From: Pseudofrankia inefficax
Lineage (GTDB): Bacteria; Actinomycetota; Actinomycetes; Frankiales; Frankiaceae
Direction: 5' to 3'
Length of the DNA: 64,000 nt
Assembly: GCF_000166135.1 (NCBI RefSeq)
Contig: NC_014666.1
Location: 4,030,001 to 4,094,000, forward strand
The translations under genes and the position numbers were made by a program. Below the pieces are notes generated by a model. It saw nothing but the letters and a program-made list of their open reading frames with translations, did no database searches and had not been told where the DNA came from. This document shows, piece after piece, positions 41,607 to 50,192 of this stretch. Positions within the stretch are counted from its first letter, which is position 1, and every line of letters starts with the position of its first letter.

Positions 41607-42863
41607 TCAGCGGAGTGACGTGCCGCACCAGTAGCCGTCGTGGTCGAGCGTGGTGGGTGGCGGCACGGAGACGAATCTGGTGCCGGTCTTGTCGACGTCG
41701 ATGAAGGTCTGGCAAAGGGTGGGCTGTTTGGGGTGGCTCAGGTCGAGCGGGGAGATCAGGCCGCCGGCCGTGAAGTCGGTGACGTTGCGAAGATTCCGGA
41801 TGAACGCCTGGCGGCTGGGGCACGTACCGGCGAGTTCCAGGCCTTTGATCATCTCGTCGGCGACGACGTAGCCGCCGATGGCGAGTTCGTCCGCCGGGTC
41901 CTTGGCCTCGGGGGCATAGTCGCTCATCGCGGCCAGGTAGGTGTCCATGGCGGGCGAGCCGGGGGCGCCGATGCTGGACGGAATGGACATGCCGGCCATG
42001 TCGGCGCCGCGTTGGGCGAGCAGGTCGGGGCTGTAGCCCGTCAGGTTCAGCGCGACGTTGAACCTGACGCCGAGAGCCTTCGCCGCCGAGTAGACGGCCA
42101 GGAAGGGCTCCAGCTGAGCGGCACCGACGAGGGTGTCCGCGCCGGACTTCCTCAGCTGGTCGGCGACCCGTGCCGCATTGGTGACGCCGTCGGTGTACGT
42201 CACCTCGCCGACGACCTGGATCCCACGGCTTCGCAGGCTGGGCGTGAGCTGCGCGGCGAGGCCCTGTGAGGCGGCGGCGTTCGGGTCGACGATGACCAGC
42301 GCCCTCGTCCCGCCCTCCGCCCTGACGAAGTCGCCGAACACGGAGGTGCCTCCGCCGTTGTACAGGTTGCCGGCGTGGAAGAGGTTGGGGTAGTCGCTCC
42401 AGATGGCGCTCGACGCGGTTCCGGCGACCGGGACGTTCTCCCTCGCCAGCCAGCCGGCCGACTGGTCCAGGGCCGTCGACGTGGTGATGAGGCCGAAGAC
42501 CTTCTCCGTGTCGACCAGCTCGTGCGCGGCGCCGGAGAAAGCCTGCTCGTCGGACTGGTCGTCTCTCCACACCAGGTCGATCCGCCGGCCGTTGACGCCG
42601 CCGTGAGCGTTCTGCAGGTCGATGCGGGCCTCGACGCCGCTGCGGGCCGACTTGAACGTGGAGGCGATCTCGGCCGGTCCGGTGTCGGGATAGACGTATC
42701 CGACCTTGATCGTGCCGGCTGTCACGCCGGGCGCGGGCAGGGGACAGGCGCTGGCCGCCGGCGCGGACGATCCGCAGGCGGTCAGCACTGTGGAGAGTCC
42801 GACGAGGGCGACGGCGGCCGCCGCGACAGGGGCCCGCCCACGTAATCGATGAATGATCCTCAC
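41607..42863 (-). CDS. ABC-transporter substrate-binding lipoprotein (LivK type)
   Basis: The 418-residue protein has a signal peptide ending in lipobox LTAC with Cys30. It then has a type I periplasmic-binding fold (IKVGYVYPDTGPAE, a DDQSDEQAF segment, LVGAAQLEPF). Four further cysteines may form disulfides. It would bind an incoming or outgoing small acid at the cell surface. No permease or ATPase lies near, as for the lipoprotein at 22053. It starts with GTG and its promoter region carries the TTGAGC-AT-TGTAA sequence also found before two island operons. It is the only minus-strand gene in its surroundings. Confidence 0.86.
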   Translation of the reverse strand: MRIIHRLRGRAPVAAAAVALVGLSTVLTACGSSAPAASACPLPAPGVTAGTIKVGYVYPDTGPAEIASTFKSARSGVEARIDLQNAHGGVNGRRIDLVWRDDQSDEQAFSGAAHELVDTEKVFGLITTSTALDQSAGWLARENVPVAGTASSAIWSDYPNLFHAGNLYNGGGTSVFGDFVRAEGGTRALVIVDPNAAASQGLAAQLTPSLRSRGIQVVGEVTYTDGVTNAARVADQLRKSGADTLVGAAQLEPFLAVYSAAKALGVRFNVALNLTGYSPDLLAQRGADMAGMSIPSSIGAPGSPAMDTYLAAMSDYAPEAKDPADELAIGGYVVADEMIKGLELAGTCPSRQAFIRNLRNVTDFTAGGLISPLDLSHPKQPTLCQTFIDVDKTGTRFVSVPPPTTLDHDGYWCGTSLR

Positions 42864-43015
42864 GGCCGTCTCCCTCGTTGCCTTGTGCTGCCGGGTCCGC
42901 CGGTACTCGGTCGGGCTTCGTCGCGGCCACGCGGTCGAGCTCGCTCGCCGGTGAGGCTGGTCCCACGGTCAGCGCCGTCTTCCGTGGTGCGTCTCCCGTC
43001 GGCCCCATGGATACT

Positions 43016-43037
43016 TTACAATGCTCAAATTGGTCAA
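43016..43037 (-). promoter_or_regulatory. shared element TTGAGC-NN-TGTAA with upstream TTGACC
   Basis: On the minus strand TTGACC (43037-43032) is followed by TTGAGC-AT-TGTAA (43028-43016), 150 bp before the lipoprotein start. The element recurs at 45005 and 52084 in the same orientation to its gene. Confidence 0.55.
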
Positions 43038-43081
43038 GGGCCCCGCCGTCGCGGGCCAGCCAACCGCCCGACGGGCGGGCT

Positions 43082-43192
43082 GTGACCGAGGTACACGACG
43101 ACTCGGCCGTGGTCGCGGACCCGGCGGGCACCGGGGGGCTGCCGTCGCGGTGCCGGCCCCCGTGGCCGTTCGATCCGGTGAAGGACAGGTAA
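43082..43192 (+). CDS. possible 36-residue peptide
   Basis: A GTG-started frame encodes a short acidic then proline-rich peptide ending in PPWPFDPVKDR. It stops three bases before the next small frame. There is no strong ribosome site. It may be the remnant N-terminus of a lost protein. I do not recognise it. Confidence 0.25.
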   Translation: MTEVHDDSAVVADPAGTGGLPSRCRPPWPFDPVKDR

Positions 43193-43194
43193 CG

Positions 43195-43308
43195 ATGTCT
43201 CACGCACTGTCGGAGTGGGAGCCGCGGGAGTGCCGTTGCGGCAGCCGCGCCGCCGGCGAACGGGAGCCGAGGCTGCCGGGCGCCCGCCGGGGAGCGCGGT
43301 GGGCGTGA
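43195..43308 (+). CDS. possible 37-residue leader peptide coupled to the ligase gene
   Basis: An ATG after AAGGACAGG opens a frame beginning MSHALSEWEPRECRCG. It ends with a TGA that overlaps the ligase GTG start (GTGA), so translation would be coupled. It has two nearby cysteines and many arginines. It could be a regulatory leader or a chance frame. Confidence 0.35.
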   Translation: MSHALSEWEPRECRCGSRAAGEREPRLPGARRGARWA

Positions 43309-44897
43309 CCCGCGCGCGCGCCATCACGGAGGCCCTCGACGCGGTGCTCGCCGATGCCCCGGACAGGCCCGCCGTGGTGGGGCCGAGTGGGACGTTGACC
43401 TATGCGGCCCTCGACGCGGTGGCCGACGCGGCCGCGGGGTTCCTGGCTGAGCGTGGGGTCCGGCCGGGTGACCGGGTCGCCGCCGCGCTGCCGAACGATC
43501 TCGACATCGTGGTCGCGTTCCACGCGGTGGCGCGGCTCGGCGCGATCTGGGTGGGCCTCGGCCGCGCGCTCGCCCGGCCGGAGAAGGACGCCCTGCTGGC
43601 CGTCGCCCGGCCCGCGCTCGTCCTGGTCGACCCGGCCGGCTACGCCGCCGAGCACGAGCCGCGCACGACGGCCAGGGCCCTCGGGCGGCCGTCGCCACTG
43701 CTCGTCGACCCGGCGGACCCGTCGGGCGACTGGGCCGCCGGCCTGCGCGCGCACGCCGGGGCGCCGCGACGGCCGGCGCCGGACCCGGATCTGCCGGCGG
43801 CGATCGCCTTCACCAGCGGCACGACCGGTCTCCCGCGCGGCGTCGTGCACTCCCAGCGAAACCTGCTGCTGCCCGCGGCGGCGCTCGCCGCCGACCGCGG
43901 CTACGACGGGAGCCTGCGCAAGGGCGACTGCCTGCCGCTGACCATTCTCAACCTCGTCGTGCTGACGACGCTGCTGACCTCGGCCGCGGGCGGCTGCTGT
44001 GTGCTGACCGACCGTCGCGACGCTCGCGGCGTCGCGGCGTGGATCGAGCGTGAGTCCGTCACGGTCTGGAACGGTGTCCCGGCCTTGCTGCACAGCCTGC
44101 TCCATGACCCGGAGCTCACTCCCGAGCGGCTGGCGTCGCTGACGGAGGTGTGGTCCGGCGGCGCCAACTGCCCCGAGGAGCTGCGAGCCGCGTTTCGCGA
44201 CCGGTTCGGTGTACCGGTGTGCGCGACCTATGGGCTCACCGAGGCGCCGACGGTCGTGACGATCGACCCGCCGGGGCGGCATGTCCCCGGAGCCAGTGGT
44301 GTCCCGCTGCCGCACCTGGACGTGCGGGTCGTCGACGACGAGGGCGTACCCGTACCCACCGGGGAGCTGGGCGAGATCCTCGTCCGCGCCGCGCACGCCG
44401 GGCCGTGGCAGGGCGCCTACACGCCGATGCTGGGCGAGTGGACCAGCGACGGGCTGGTCTCCTTCCAGGGCGCGGAACTCCGTACCGGCGACATCGGCCG
44501 GGTGGACGGCGACGGCTGGCTGTCGATTCACGACCGGCTGAAGCTGCTCATCATGCGCGGCGGGGCGAACATCTACCCGGCCGAGGTCGAGCGGGTTCTC
44601 GCGCAGGTCGACGGGGTCCGCGAGGCCGTCGCGTTGGGGCTGCCCGACCCGCGGCTGGGCCAGCGGGTCGTCGCCGTCGCGGAGGTGACCCGTCCCGGCG
44701 CGACGGACGAGGCGACGTGTATCGCCCACTGCCGGGCCAGCCTCGCGCGCTACAAGGTCCCCGAGCGTGTCCTCGTGCTCGACGCGTTGCCCCGCAACGC
44801 CATGGGCAAGCCGCTGCGCGCCGCCCTGCCAGCCCTCTTCGCGTCCGCCGGCGAACCCGGCGAAGGGGCGTCGACGGCCCCGCGACCAGCGACGTAG
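43305..44897 (+). CDS. acyl-CoA synthetase (AMP-forming)
   Basis: The 530-residue ANL enzyme has FTSGTTGLPRG (phosphate loop, ~residue 170), YGLTEAPT, TGDIGRVDGDGW, the hinge RLKLLIMRGG and the catalytic lysine in AMGKPLR near the end. It forms an acyl-AMP and then acyl-CoA. The GTG at 43305 is supported by overlap with a small upstream frame and by the start of homology. It is followed by a GC-rich hairpin and a gap before the alcohol dehydrogenase operon, so it is probably transcribed alone or with the small frames. Confidence 0.88.
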   Translation: MTRARAITEALDAVLADAPDRPAVVGPSGTLTYAALDAVADAAAGFLAERGVRPGDRVAAALPNDLDIVVAFHAVARLGAIWVGLGRALARPEKDALLAVARPALVLVDPAGYAAEHEPRTTARALGRPSPLLVDPADPSGDWAAGLRAHAGAPRRPAPDPDLPAAIAFTSGTTGLPRGVVHSQRNLLLPAAALAADRGYDGSLRKGDCLPLTILNLVVLTTLLTSAAGGCCVLTDRRDARGVAAWIERESVTVWNGVPALLHSLLHDPELTPERLASLTEVWSGGANCPEELRAAFRDRFGVPVCATYGLTEAPTVVTIDPPGRHVPGASGVPLPHLDVRVVDDEGVPVPTGELGEILVRAAHAGPWQGAYTPMLGEWTSDGLVSFQGAELRTGDIGRVDGDGWLSIHDRLKLLIMRGGANIYPAEVERVLAQVDGVREAVALGLPDPRLGQRVVAVAEVTRPGATDEATCIAHCRASLARYKVPERVLVLDALPRNAMGKPLRAALPALFASAGEPGEGASTAPRPAT

Positions 44898-44923
44898 GCC
44901 GGCCGGCGGCCGGCCCGGCCGGC
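44898..44923 (+). terminator. GC-rich self-complementary stretch after the ligase
   Basis: GGCCGGCCGG-CGGCCGGCC can fold on itself directly after the stop codon. No U-tract is present. Confidence 0.35.
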
Positions 44924-44989
44924 TCCCGGGATCGCGGCCCGCGCGACGGTCAGGCCGCCCGGAAGGCGAACCGTCCGTCCCGGGCGCAT

Positions 44990-45018
44990 TTGTTGAACGC
45001 CGTTTTGAGCAGTGTAAA
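44990..45018 (+). promoter_or_regulatory. promoter with TTGAGC-AG-TGTAA element before the alcohol dehydrogenase operon
   Basis: TTGTTG (44990-44995), a 17-bp spacer and TGTAAA (45013-45018) form a reasonable promoter. The shared element TTGAGC-AG-TGTAA spans 45005-45017, about 95 bp before the ATG at 45113. Confidence 0.55.
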
Positions 45019-45112
45019 GATGACCGTGTCGCGGCCCCCAGGCGTCATCGCCCCCGGCCAGCGCCTCGGTGTCCGATGTCCGTGCTCCGCGTGTGGTGAA
45101 GGAGTCAGCTGG

Positions 45113-46222
45113 ATGCGCGCCGCTGTGATGACCGCCTACGACCAGCCCCTGGTCCTCGAGGACCTGGAGCGGGACCCGCTCGGCCCGCACGATGTCGCGG
45201 TCCGGGTCGACGCGAGCGGCGTGTGCCACTCCGACCTGACGATCCTGACCGGCGGGGTGCCGTTCCCGCCGCCCGTGGTCCTCGGCCACGAGGCGGCTGG
45301 AACCGTCCTCGAGACCGGTAGCCAGGTGACCCGGGTCCGGCCCGGCGACCGGGTCATCGCGAGCTTCGTGCCGCTGTGCGGGGAGTGCTGGAACTGTGTG
45401 CGCGGGCGCGGCCAGTTCTGCCGCCGTGCCTTCCGCGTGTCCGTCACCCAGCGCTGGCGGCGGCCGGACGGCGCCCTGACGACGGCGATGAGCGGTCTTG
45501 GCGCGTTCGCCGAGGAGCTGGCGGTGCACGAGTGGTCCCTCGTCAAGGTCGACACCGACCTGCCGGCCGAGCAGCTGGCGCTCATCGGCTGCGGGGTGGC
45601 GACCGGCGTCGGTGCCGCCCTGAACACCGCCCGGGTCAGGCCCGGATCGACGGTGGCGGTGATCGGCTGCGGCGGTGTCGGGCAGTTCGTCGTCCAGGGA
45701 GCCCGCATCGCCGGCGCGAGCCGGATCATCGCCGTCGACCCGGTGGCCTTCAAGCGGGAGAAGGCCCTGGCTCTGGGCGCGACCGACGCGGTGGACCCGG
45801 GACCCGACGGGCCGGCCGCCGCGGTGCATGAGCTGACCAGGGGACGCGGTGTCGACTACGCCTTCGACGTGGTGGGCCGGCCCGCCACGATCCTCGCGAC
45901 CTACGACGCCGTCCGGGACGGCGGAACGGCGGTCATCGTCGGCATGTCGCGGCAGGACGAGACCGTGACCTTCCCGGCGTACGAGCTGTTCGCGCGGGAG
46001 AAACGTCTGGTGGGCTGCTTCTACGGGTCGAGCCAGGTCCGCAGCGACTTCCCCATGCTGGTCTCCCTGGTGGAGACCGGGCGGTTGGACATCGCCGCCA
46101 CGGTCACCCGCCGCCTGCCGTTGGCGGACGTCAACGAGGCCTTCGACGCCATGCGCGCCGGCGAGTCGATCCGCAGTGTGCTCGTGCCCGATACCGGCAA
46201 CCTGATGGGAGCGGCCGCGTGA
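45113..46222 (+). CDS. zinc-dependent alcohol dehydrogenase (medium-chain family)
   Basis: The 369-residue enzyme oxidises an alcohol to an aldehyde or ketone with NAD. Catalytic zinc ligands lie in SGVCHSD, GHEAAG and IGCGVATG; the structural zinc lobe is CGECWNCVRGRGQFC (C-x2-C-x2-C-x7-C). The Rossmann loop is GCGGVGQ. It is closest in layout to class III-like actinobacterial dehydrogenases. The ATG follows AAGGAG. It heads a five-gene operon and overlaps the next gene by GTGA. It may oxidise a P450-made alcohol. Confidence 0.92.
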   Translation: MRAAVMTAYDQPLVLEDLERDPLGPHDVAVRVDASGVCHSDLTILTGGVPFPPPVVLGHEAAGTVLETGSQVTRVRPGDRVIASFVPLCGECWNCVRGRGQFCRRAFRVSVTQRWRRPDGALTTAMSGLGAFAEELAVHEWSLVKVDTDLPAEQLALIGCGVATGVGAALNTARVRPGSTVAVIGCGGVGQFVVQGARIAGASRIIAVDPVAFKREKALALGATDAVDPGPDGPAAAVHELTRGRGVDYAFDVVGRPATILATYDAVRDGGTAVIVGMSRQDETVTFPAYELFAREKRLVGCFYGSSQVRSDFPMLVSLVETGRLDIAATVTRRLPLADVNEAFDAMRAGESIRSVLVPDTGNLMGAAA

Positions 46223-47370
46223 CCGACGGAGACGACGCGCGGACTCGGCTGGCGGTCGACGCCAGTGCCGAGCACTTTCCCCTGACCGGGCTCGACGAGT
46301 ACCTGATCCACAACCACCCGACACCCGTCGCGGTCATGTGGACGCCGGACCTCCAGGCTTACGAGCGGGTCTGGTTCACCTGCCACGACCGTGTCGGCGA
46401 GCTGCTGGTCGTCTGCGGCGTCGCGTTCTATCCCAACCTGGCCACCGCGGAGGCGTTCGCGATCGTCAATCTGCGCGGCAGGCACATCACCGTGCGGGCG
46501 CACCGCCCGCTGGGGCCGGACCGGACGACGCTCGCGGTCGGCCCGATCGCCTTCGAGGTGGTGGCGCCGTTCCGGGAATGGCGGCTGACGCTCGGCGAGA
46601 ACGACCAGGGTGTGCGGTTCGACCTCAGCTGGTTCGACACCAAGCGCCCGATCTTCCGCAACCTCGGCGCCGGGGCGATCGTGGGCAGCCGGCCCTTCAG
46701 CGGCGTCGCCGGCTATGACGGCTTCGGCCACCAGGATGGCTGGGTCGAGGTCGACGGTGAACGTTTCGAGGTGACGCCGACCAGCCATCTCGGCACGCGG
46801 GACCACCACTGGGGAACCCGCGACGGCGTGGGCGGGCCGGCGCTCTACCAGGGCTTCACCCATCCCGTCCCGAGCGTCTTCGTCGAGTTCCCGGACTGGT
46901 CGGTCTGGGTCGACCATCTGCTGCGCAACCTGGGGGACCCGAAGCGGGGCAGCGGGCTGTTGCAGGACCGGCGTTACCGCCTGCGCTTCGAGCCGGAGAC
47001 CGACCAGCTCACCGGTGGCGAGTTCGACCTCGTCCACAAGGACGGCTCGGTTCGGACGATGACGTTCGAGCGGCTGGGCAACCAGATCGCCTTCCTGCGC
47101 TGCGGCATGTACGGCGGGCCGAACGGCGGCACCCCGGACGGCGACATCTGGCAGGGCATGAAGGTCGGCGACGGCCGGAGCCTCGTCGTCGGGGGCGAGT
47201 CCTACGACGTGAACGACCCGGGGACGCGGGTCCGGGTCGGTGGGCTCGACCAGTTCCACGCGCGGTTCGAATGCGACGGAGAGGTCAGTTTCGGGATGGT
47301 GGAGAGCTACAGCTCGCTCACGCACGCGATGGCGGCGGCGGGCCGCGGCGGCCTGTCGGTGCTGCGGTGA
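46219..47370 (+). CDS. CrtC/AttH-like lipocalin-type protein of unknown function
   Basis: The 383-residue protein is rich in beta strands and tryptophan, with the motif RDHHWGTRDGVGG near residue 195. That recalls the tandem lipocalin fold of CrtC/AttH-type proteins, one branch of which hydrates carotenoids or terpenoid double bonds. No signal peptide is seen. It overlaps the alcohol dehydrogenase stop (GTGA) and precedes an APH-like kinase, a common pairing in actinobacterial lipid clusters as I recall. It may hydrate or bind a terpenoid-like substrate; this is inference. Confidence 0.55.
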   Translation: MTDGDDARTRLAVDASAEHFPLTGLDEYLIHNHPTPVAVMWTPDLQAYERVWFTCHDRVGELLVVCGVAFYPNLATAEAFAIVNLRGRHITVRAHRPLGPDRTTLAVGPIAFEVVAPFREWRLTLGENDQGVRFDLSWFDTKRPIFRNLGAGAIVGSRPFSGVAGYDGFGHQDGWVEVDGERFEVTPTSHLGTRDHHWGTRDGVGGPALYQGFTHPVPSVFVEFPDWSVWVDHLLRNLGDPKRGSGLLQDRRYRLRFEPETDQLTGGEFDLVHKDGSVRTMTFERLGNQIAFLRCGMYGGPNGGTPDGDIWQGMKVGDGRSLVVGGESYDVNDPGTRVRVGGLDQFHARFECDGEVSFGMVESYSSLTHAMAAAGRGGLSVLR

Positions 47371-47431
47371 CGACCGTCGACCGGCCACTGGGCGGGCCGC
47401 GGCGACCTTCGTCGGTCGGGCGGGCCGCCCG

Positions 47432-48487
47432 ATGGTAGCCGGCGACATCCGCGACGACGCGGTGGTCAGCGCCGGCGTGCTGGCGTGGCTGGCGGCCCGT
47501 CACCCCGGGGGTGGCGACTTCACGCTCACCGAGTGGCGCCGGCCGTCGGTCGGCCACTCCAACGAGACGCTGCTGCTCACCGTGACCTGGACGCAGGACA
47601 CCCGGCCCCACCGCCTCGAGGCGGTCCTGCGGCTGCCGCCGCTGCTGCCGGCGTTCCCCTCCTACGACCTGCGCGTGCAGGCGGAGGTCCAGCGGGTCGT
47701 GGCCGGGCACGGGCTCCCGGCGCCGACCGTGATCGCGGTCGAGGAGGACCCCGCGTGGCTCGGCTCGCCCTTCCTGCTGATGGAGCGCGTCCAGGGGCGG
47801 GTGCCCGGCGAGATCATCACGATGGACGAGTTCGTCATGTCGGCGAGCGTCGAGCAGCAGGCGCGGCTGCAGTGGGACTTCCTGCGGCAGCTCGCCCGGC
47901 TGCACACCGTGGACTGGGCCGCCGGCGGCCTGGAGAAGATCGTGCGCGGCGCCGGGGCCTCGCTGCGGCAGGACGTCCAGTGGTGGGCGGACTACGTGCG
48001 GTGGGACACCGACGACGCGCCGCCGGCCGGACTCGTCGAGGCGGTCGAGTGGTGCCTGGCCACGGCGCCGAGCGACGACCCGGCGCGCTCGCTGCTCTGG
48101 GGTGACGCCCGCTACGGGAACGTGATGTGCGACGACGACCGGCGGATCGTCGCCGTGCTGGACTTCGACCTGGCGACGATCGGCCCGGCGGAGATGGACC
48201 TCGCCTGGAATCTCGCCCTCGACTCGCTGCTGGCCCGTTGGACCCGCCGCTCGGTGCCCGGTTTCCTCGACCACGACGCGGTCGTCGACAGCTACCAGAG
48301 CCTGCTCGGCCGGGAGCTGCGCCATTTCGCCTGGCACGAGATCTTCGCGCTGGTCCGGTCGGCCTGCGTCAACCAGCGGCAGGCGCGGCTGGCGGCGAAG
48401 GCCGGGACCGCGTACCCGGGCCCGACCGAGGACGACAACCCGCTCGTGGCCGACGTCCTGCGTCGGATCGAGAAGTTCAACGGCTGA
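47432..48487 (+). CDS. APH-type phosphotransferase (ACAD10/11-like kinase)
   Basis: The 351-residue protein has the aminoglycoside-phosphotransferase fold. WGDARYGNV is the catalytic loop (Asp and Asn), VLDFDLATIGP the metal-binding loop in place of DFG, and SVGHSNETLLLTV the N-lobe. Relatives fused to acyl-CoA dehydrogenases in ACAD10/11 phosphorylate 4-hydroxyacyl-CoAs so that the phosphate can leave. The surroundings of ligases and MaoC proteins fit such a role better than antibiotic resistance. The ATG at 47432 lies 61 bp after the preceding stop, without a strong ribosome site. Confidence 0.8.
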   Translation: MVAGDIRDDAVVSAGVLAWLAARHPGGGDFTLTEWRRPSVGHSNETLLLTVTWTQDTRPHRLEAVLRLPPLLPAFPSYDLRVQAEVQRVVAGHGLPAPTVIAVEEDPAWLGSPFLLMERVQGRVPGEIITMDEFVMSASVEQQARLQWDFLRQLARLHTVDWAAGGLEKIVRGAGASLRQDVQWWADYVRWDTDDAPPAGLVEAVEWCLATAPSDDPARSLLWGDARYGNVMCDDDRRIVAVLDFDLATIGPAEMDLAWNLALDSLLARWTRRSVPGFLDHDAVVDSYQSLLGRELRHFAWHEIFALVRSACVNQRQARLAAKAGTAYPGPTEDDNPLVADVLRRIEKFNG

Positions 48488-48542
48488 TGGCCACCAGCGC
48501 AGCCAGGCCGGCGAGCCGAGACCAGCCGGAGGTGACAGGAAA

Positions 48543-50192
48543 ATGGAGGCCATAGGCGCGGGACCGCCGCTGTCGTCGGTCGACTACGTGCGATCGACGA
48601 CGCTGGCGGCGTTCATCGCGCAGGTCTGCGCCGAGCACCGGTATCGCGAGGCGCTCGTCTTCGACGACCCGCTGATCGGTGGTCAGACCGTCCGGTGGAG
48701 CTACGGCGAGCTGCTCACCCGCGGTCGCGCCGTGGCCCGCTCGCTGATCGCGGGCAAGGTCCGCCCCGGGGACCGCGTCGCGATTCTCATGGCGAACCGG
48801 CCACAGGCCGTCGCCGCGTTCTTCGGCGCGGCGATCGCCGGGGCCGTCGTCGTTCCGCTGTCGACCTTCTCCACCGGGCCGGAGCTGGCGACACTGCTCG
48901 CGCTGGCCGACCCGGCCGTGCTCCTCGCGCAGACCCGGATGGGCAACCGGGACTTCGCGGCCGACCTCGACCGGGCGCCCTGTCGGGTCGCCGCCGTCGG
49001 GCGGGACTGGGACTCCTTCCTGGACGAAGGAACCGAGGTGCCCGACGCGCTCCTCGACGACATCCAGGCGGAGCTGACCCCCGACTCCGACGGCCTGGTC
49101 ATCTTCAGCTCGGGGACGACGGCGCGGCCCAAGGGGGTGCTGCACACGCAGCGAGCGCCGACCGTCCAGTTCTGGGTTCAGGCCCGGCTGTTCGGCCGCA
49201 CGCCGGCCACCCGGATGTGGACCGCCCTGCCGCTGTTCTGGACGGCCGGCATGAACACCGCGATGGGAGCCACGCTGGCCGCGGGTGGCTGCTGGGTGAT
49301 GCAGGAAGGGTTCGATCCCGGGCACGCGCTTCGCCTCATGGAGCGTGAGCGCGTGACCGAGCCGTACACGCTGCCGCACCAGGCCCGCGCCCTGAAGGAA
49401 CATCCGGCCTGGTGGACGACCGACCTGTCGTCGTTGCGGCAGGTCTTCGGCAAGTCGGTGTTCTCGCGCCACCCGACCGTCCACGGCGACCCGAGCTGGC
49501 AGATGCCGGTGGGCTGGGGGATGTCCGAGACCTGCGCCTTCATCTCGGCGCACCCGAGCGACGCCGGCCGCGAGGCGATGCGGCGAAGCCTGGGCGGGAT
49601 CGTGCCGGGAGCCGAGATCAAGGTGATCGACCCGGGCAGCGGCCGGGTGGTCGAGCGCCGCGTGGAAGGCGAGCTGCTCGTCCGCGGCATGACGCTGATG
49701 AAGGGCTACCTGGGCAAGGACCCGGCCGAGACCTTCGACGCCGAAGGCTGGCTGCACACCGGCGACCTCGGGCACCTCGACGACGACGGCGAGCTGCACT
49801 GGACCGGCCGCCGTACCGAGATGATCAGGACCGGCGGCGTGAACGTCTCACCCGCAGAGATCGAGGTGCAGCTGCGGGCCTGCCCGGACGTCCGGCTCGC
49901 CAGGGTGCTGGGAATGCCCGACGAGCGGCTCGGCCAGATCGCCGTGCTGTGCGTCGAGCTCACGGAGGGAGCCGACGCCGAGTCGGTGCGCGCCTTCCTT
50001 CGTCCCAGGATCGCGTCCTACAAGATTCCGAAACGGATTCTGGTCTTCGAGCCGGGCGGCATACCGCTCACCGAGAGCGGGACCAAGGTGCGAGACGACG
50101 ACCTTCGCCAGCTCGTCGAGCCGCGCCTCGCCGCGAAGACGACGACCAATCTGGAAGGTGGGTTGAATGGCCGTGGGCCAGGAGACGAATGA
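48543..50192 (+). CDS. acyl-CoA synthetase (AMP-forming)
   Basis: The 549-residue ANL enzyme has IFSSGTTARPKG as phosphate loop (~residue 182), GWGMSETC, HTGDLGHLDDDGEL, the TGRRTEMIRTGG hinge and the lysine in ESGTKVRDDDL near the end. It would activate a carboxylic acid, perhaps hydroxylated, to its CoA ester. GGAGGT lies upstream of the ATG. It overlaps the MaoC gene by 26 bp, so it is part of the alcohol dehydrogenase operon. Confidence 0.88.
   Translation: MEAIGAGPPLSSVDYVRSTTLAAFIAQVCAEHRYREALVFDDPLIGGQTVRWSYGELLTRGRAVARSLIAGKVRPGDRVAILMANRPQAVAAFFGAAIAGAVVVPLSTFSTGPELATLLALADPAVLLAQTRMGNRDFAADLDRAPCRVAAVGRDWDSFLDEGTEVPDALLDDIQAELTPDSDGLVIFSSGTTARPKGVLHTQRAPTVQFWVQARLFGRTPATRMWTALPLFWTAGMNTAMGATLAAGGCWVMQEGFDPGHALRLMERERVTEPYTLPHQARALKEHPAWWTTDLSSLRQVFGKSVFSRHPTVHGDPSWQMPVGWGMSETCAFISAHPSDAGREAMRRSLGGIVPGAEIKVIDPGSGRVVERRVEGELLVRGMTLMKGYLGKDPAETFDAEGWLHTGDLGHLDDDGELHWTGRRTEMIRTGGVNVSPAEIEVQLRACPDVRLARVLGMPDERLGQIAVLCVELTEGADAESVRAFLRPRIASYKIPKRILVFEPGGIPLTESGTKVRDDDLRQLVEPRLAAKTTTNLEGGLNGRGPGDE

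Larger units (their letters stand above)
42864..43304. other. 441-bp divergent control region with two small reading frames
   Basis: It carries the TTGAGC-AT-TGTAA element (minus strand) and, toward the ligase gene, two short plus-strand reading frames at 43082-43192 and 43195-43308. No other gene is visible. Confidence 0.5.

Noticed and set aside
40621-43203. An 860-codon open frame on the minus strand spanning CysQ, the debris and the lipoprotein gene
   Set aside because: It crosses well-supported genes on both strands in the wrong frame and is arginine-proline rich without domain motifs.
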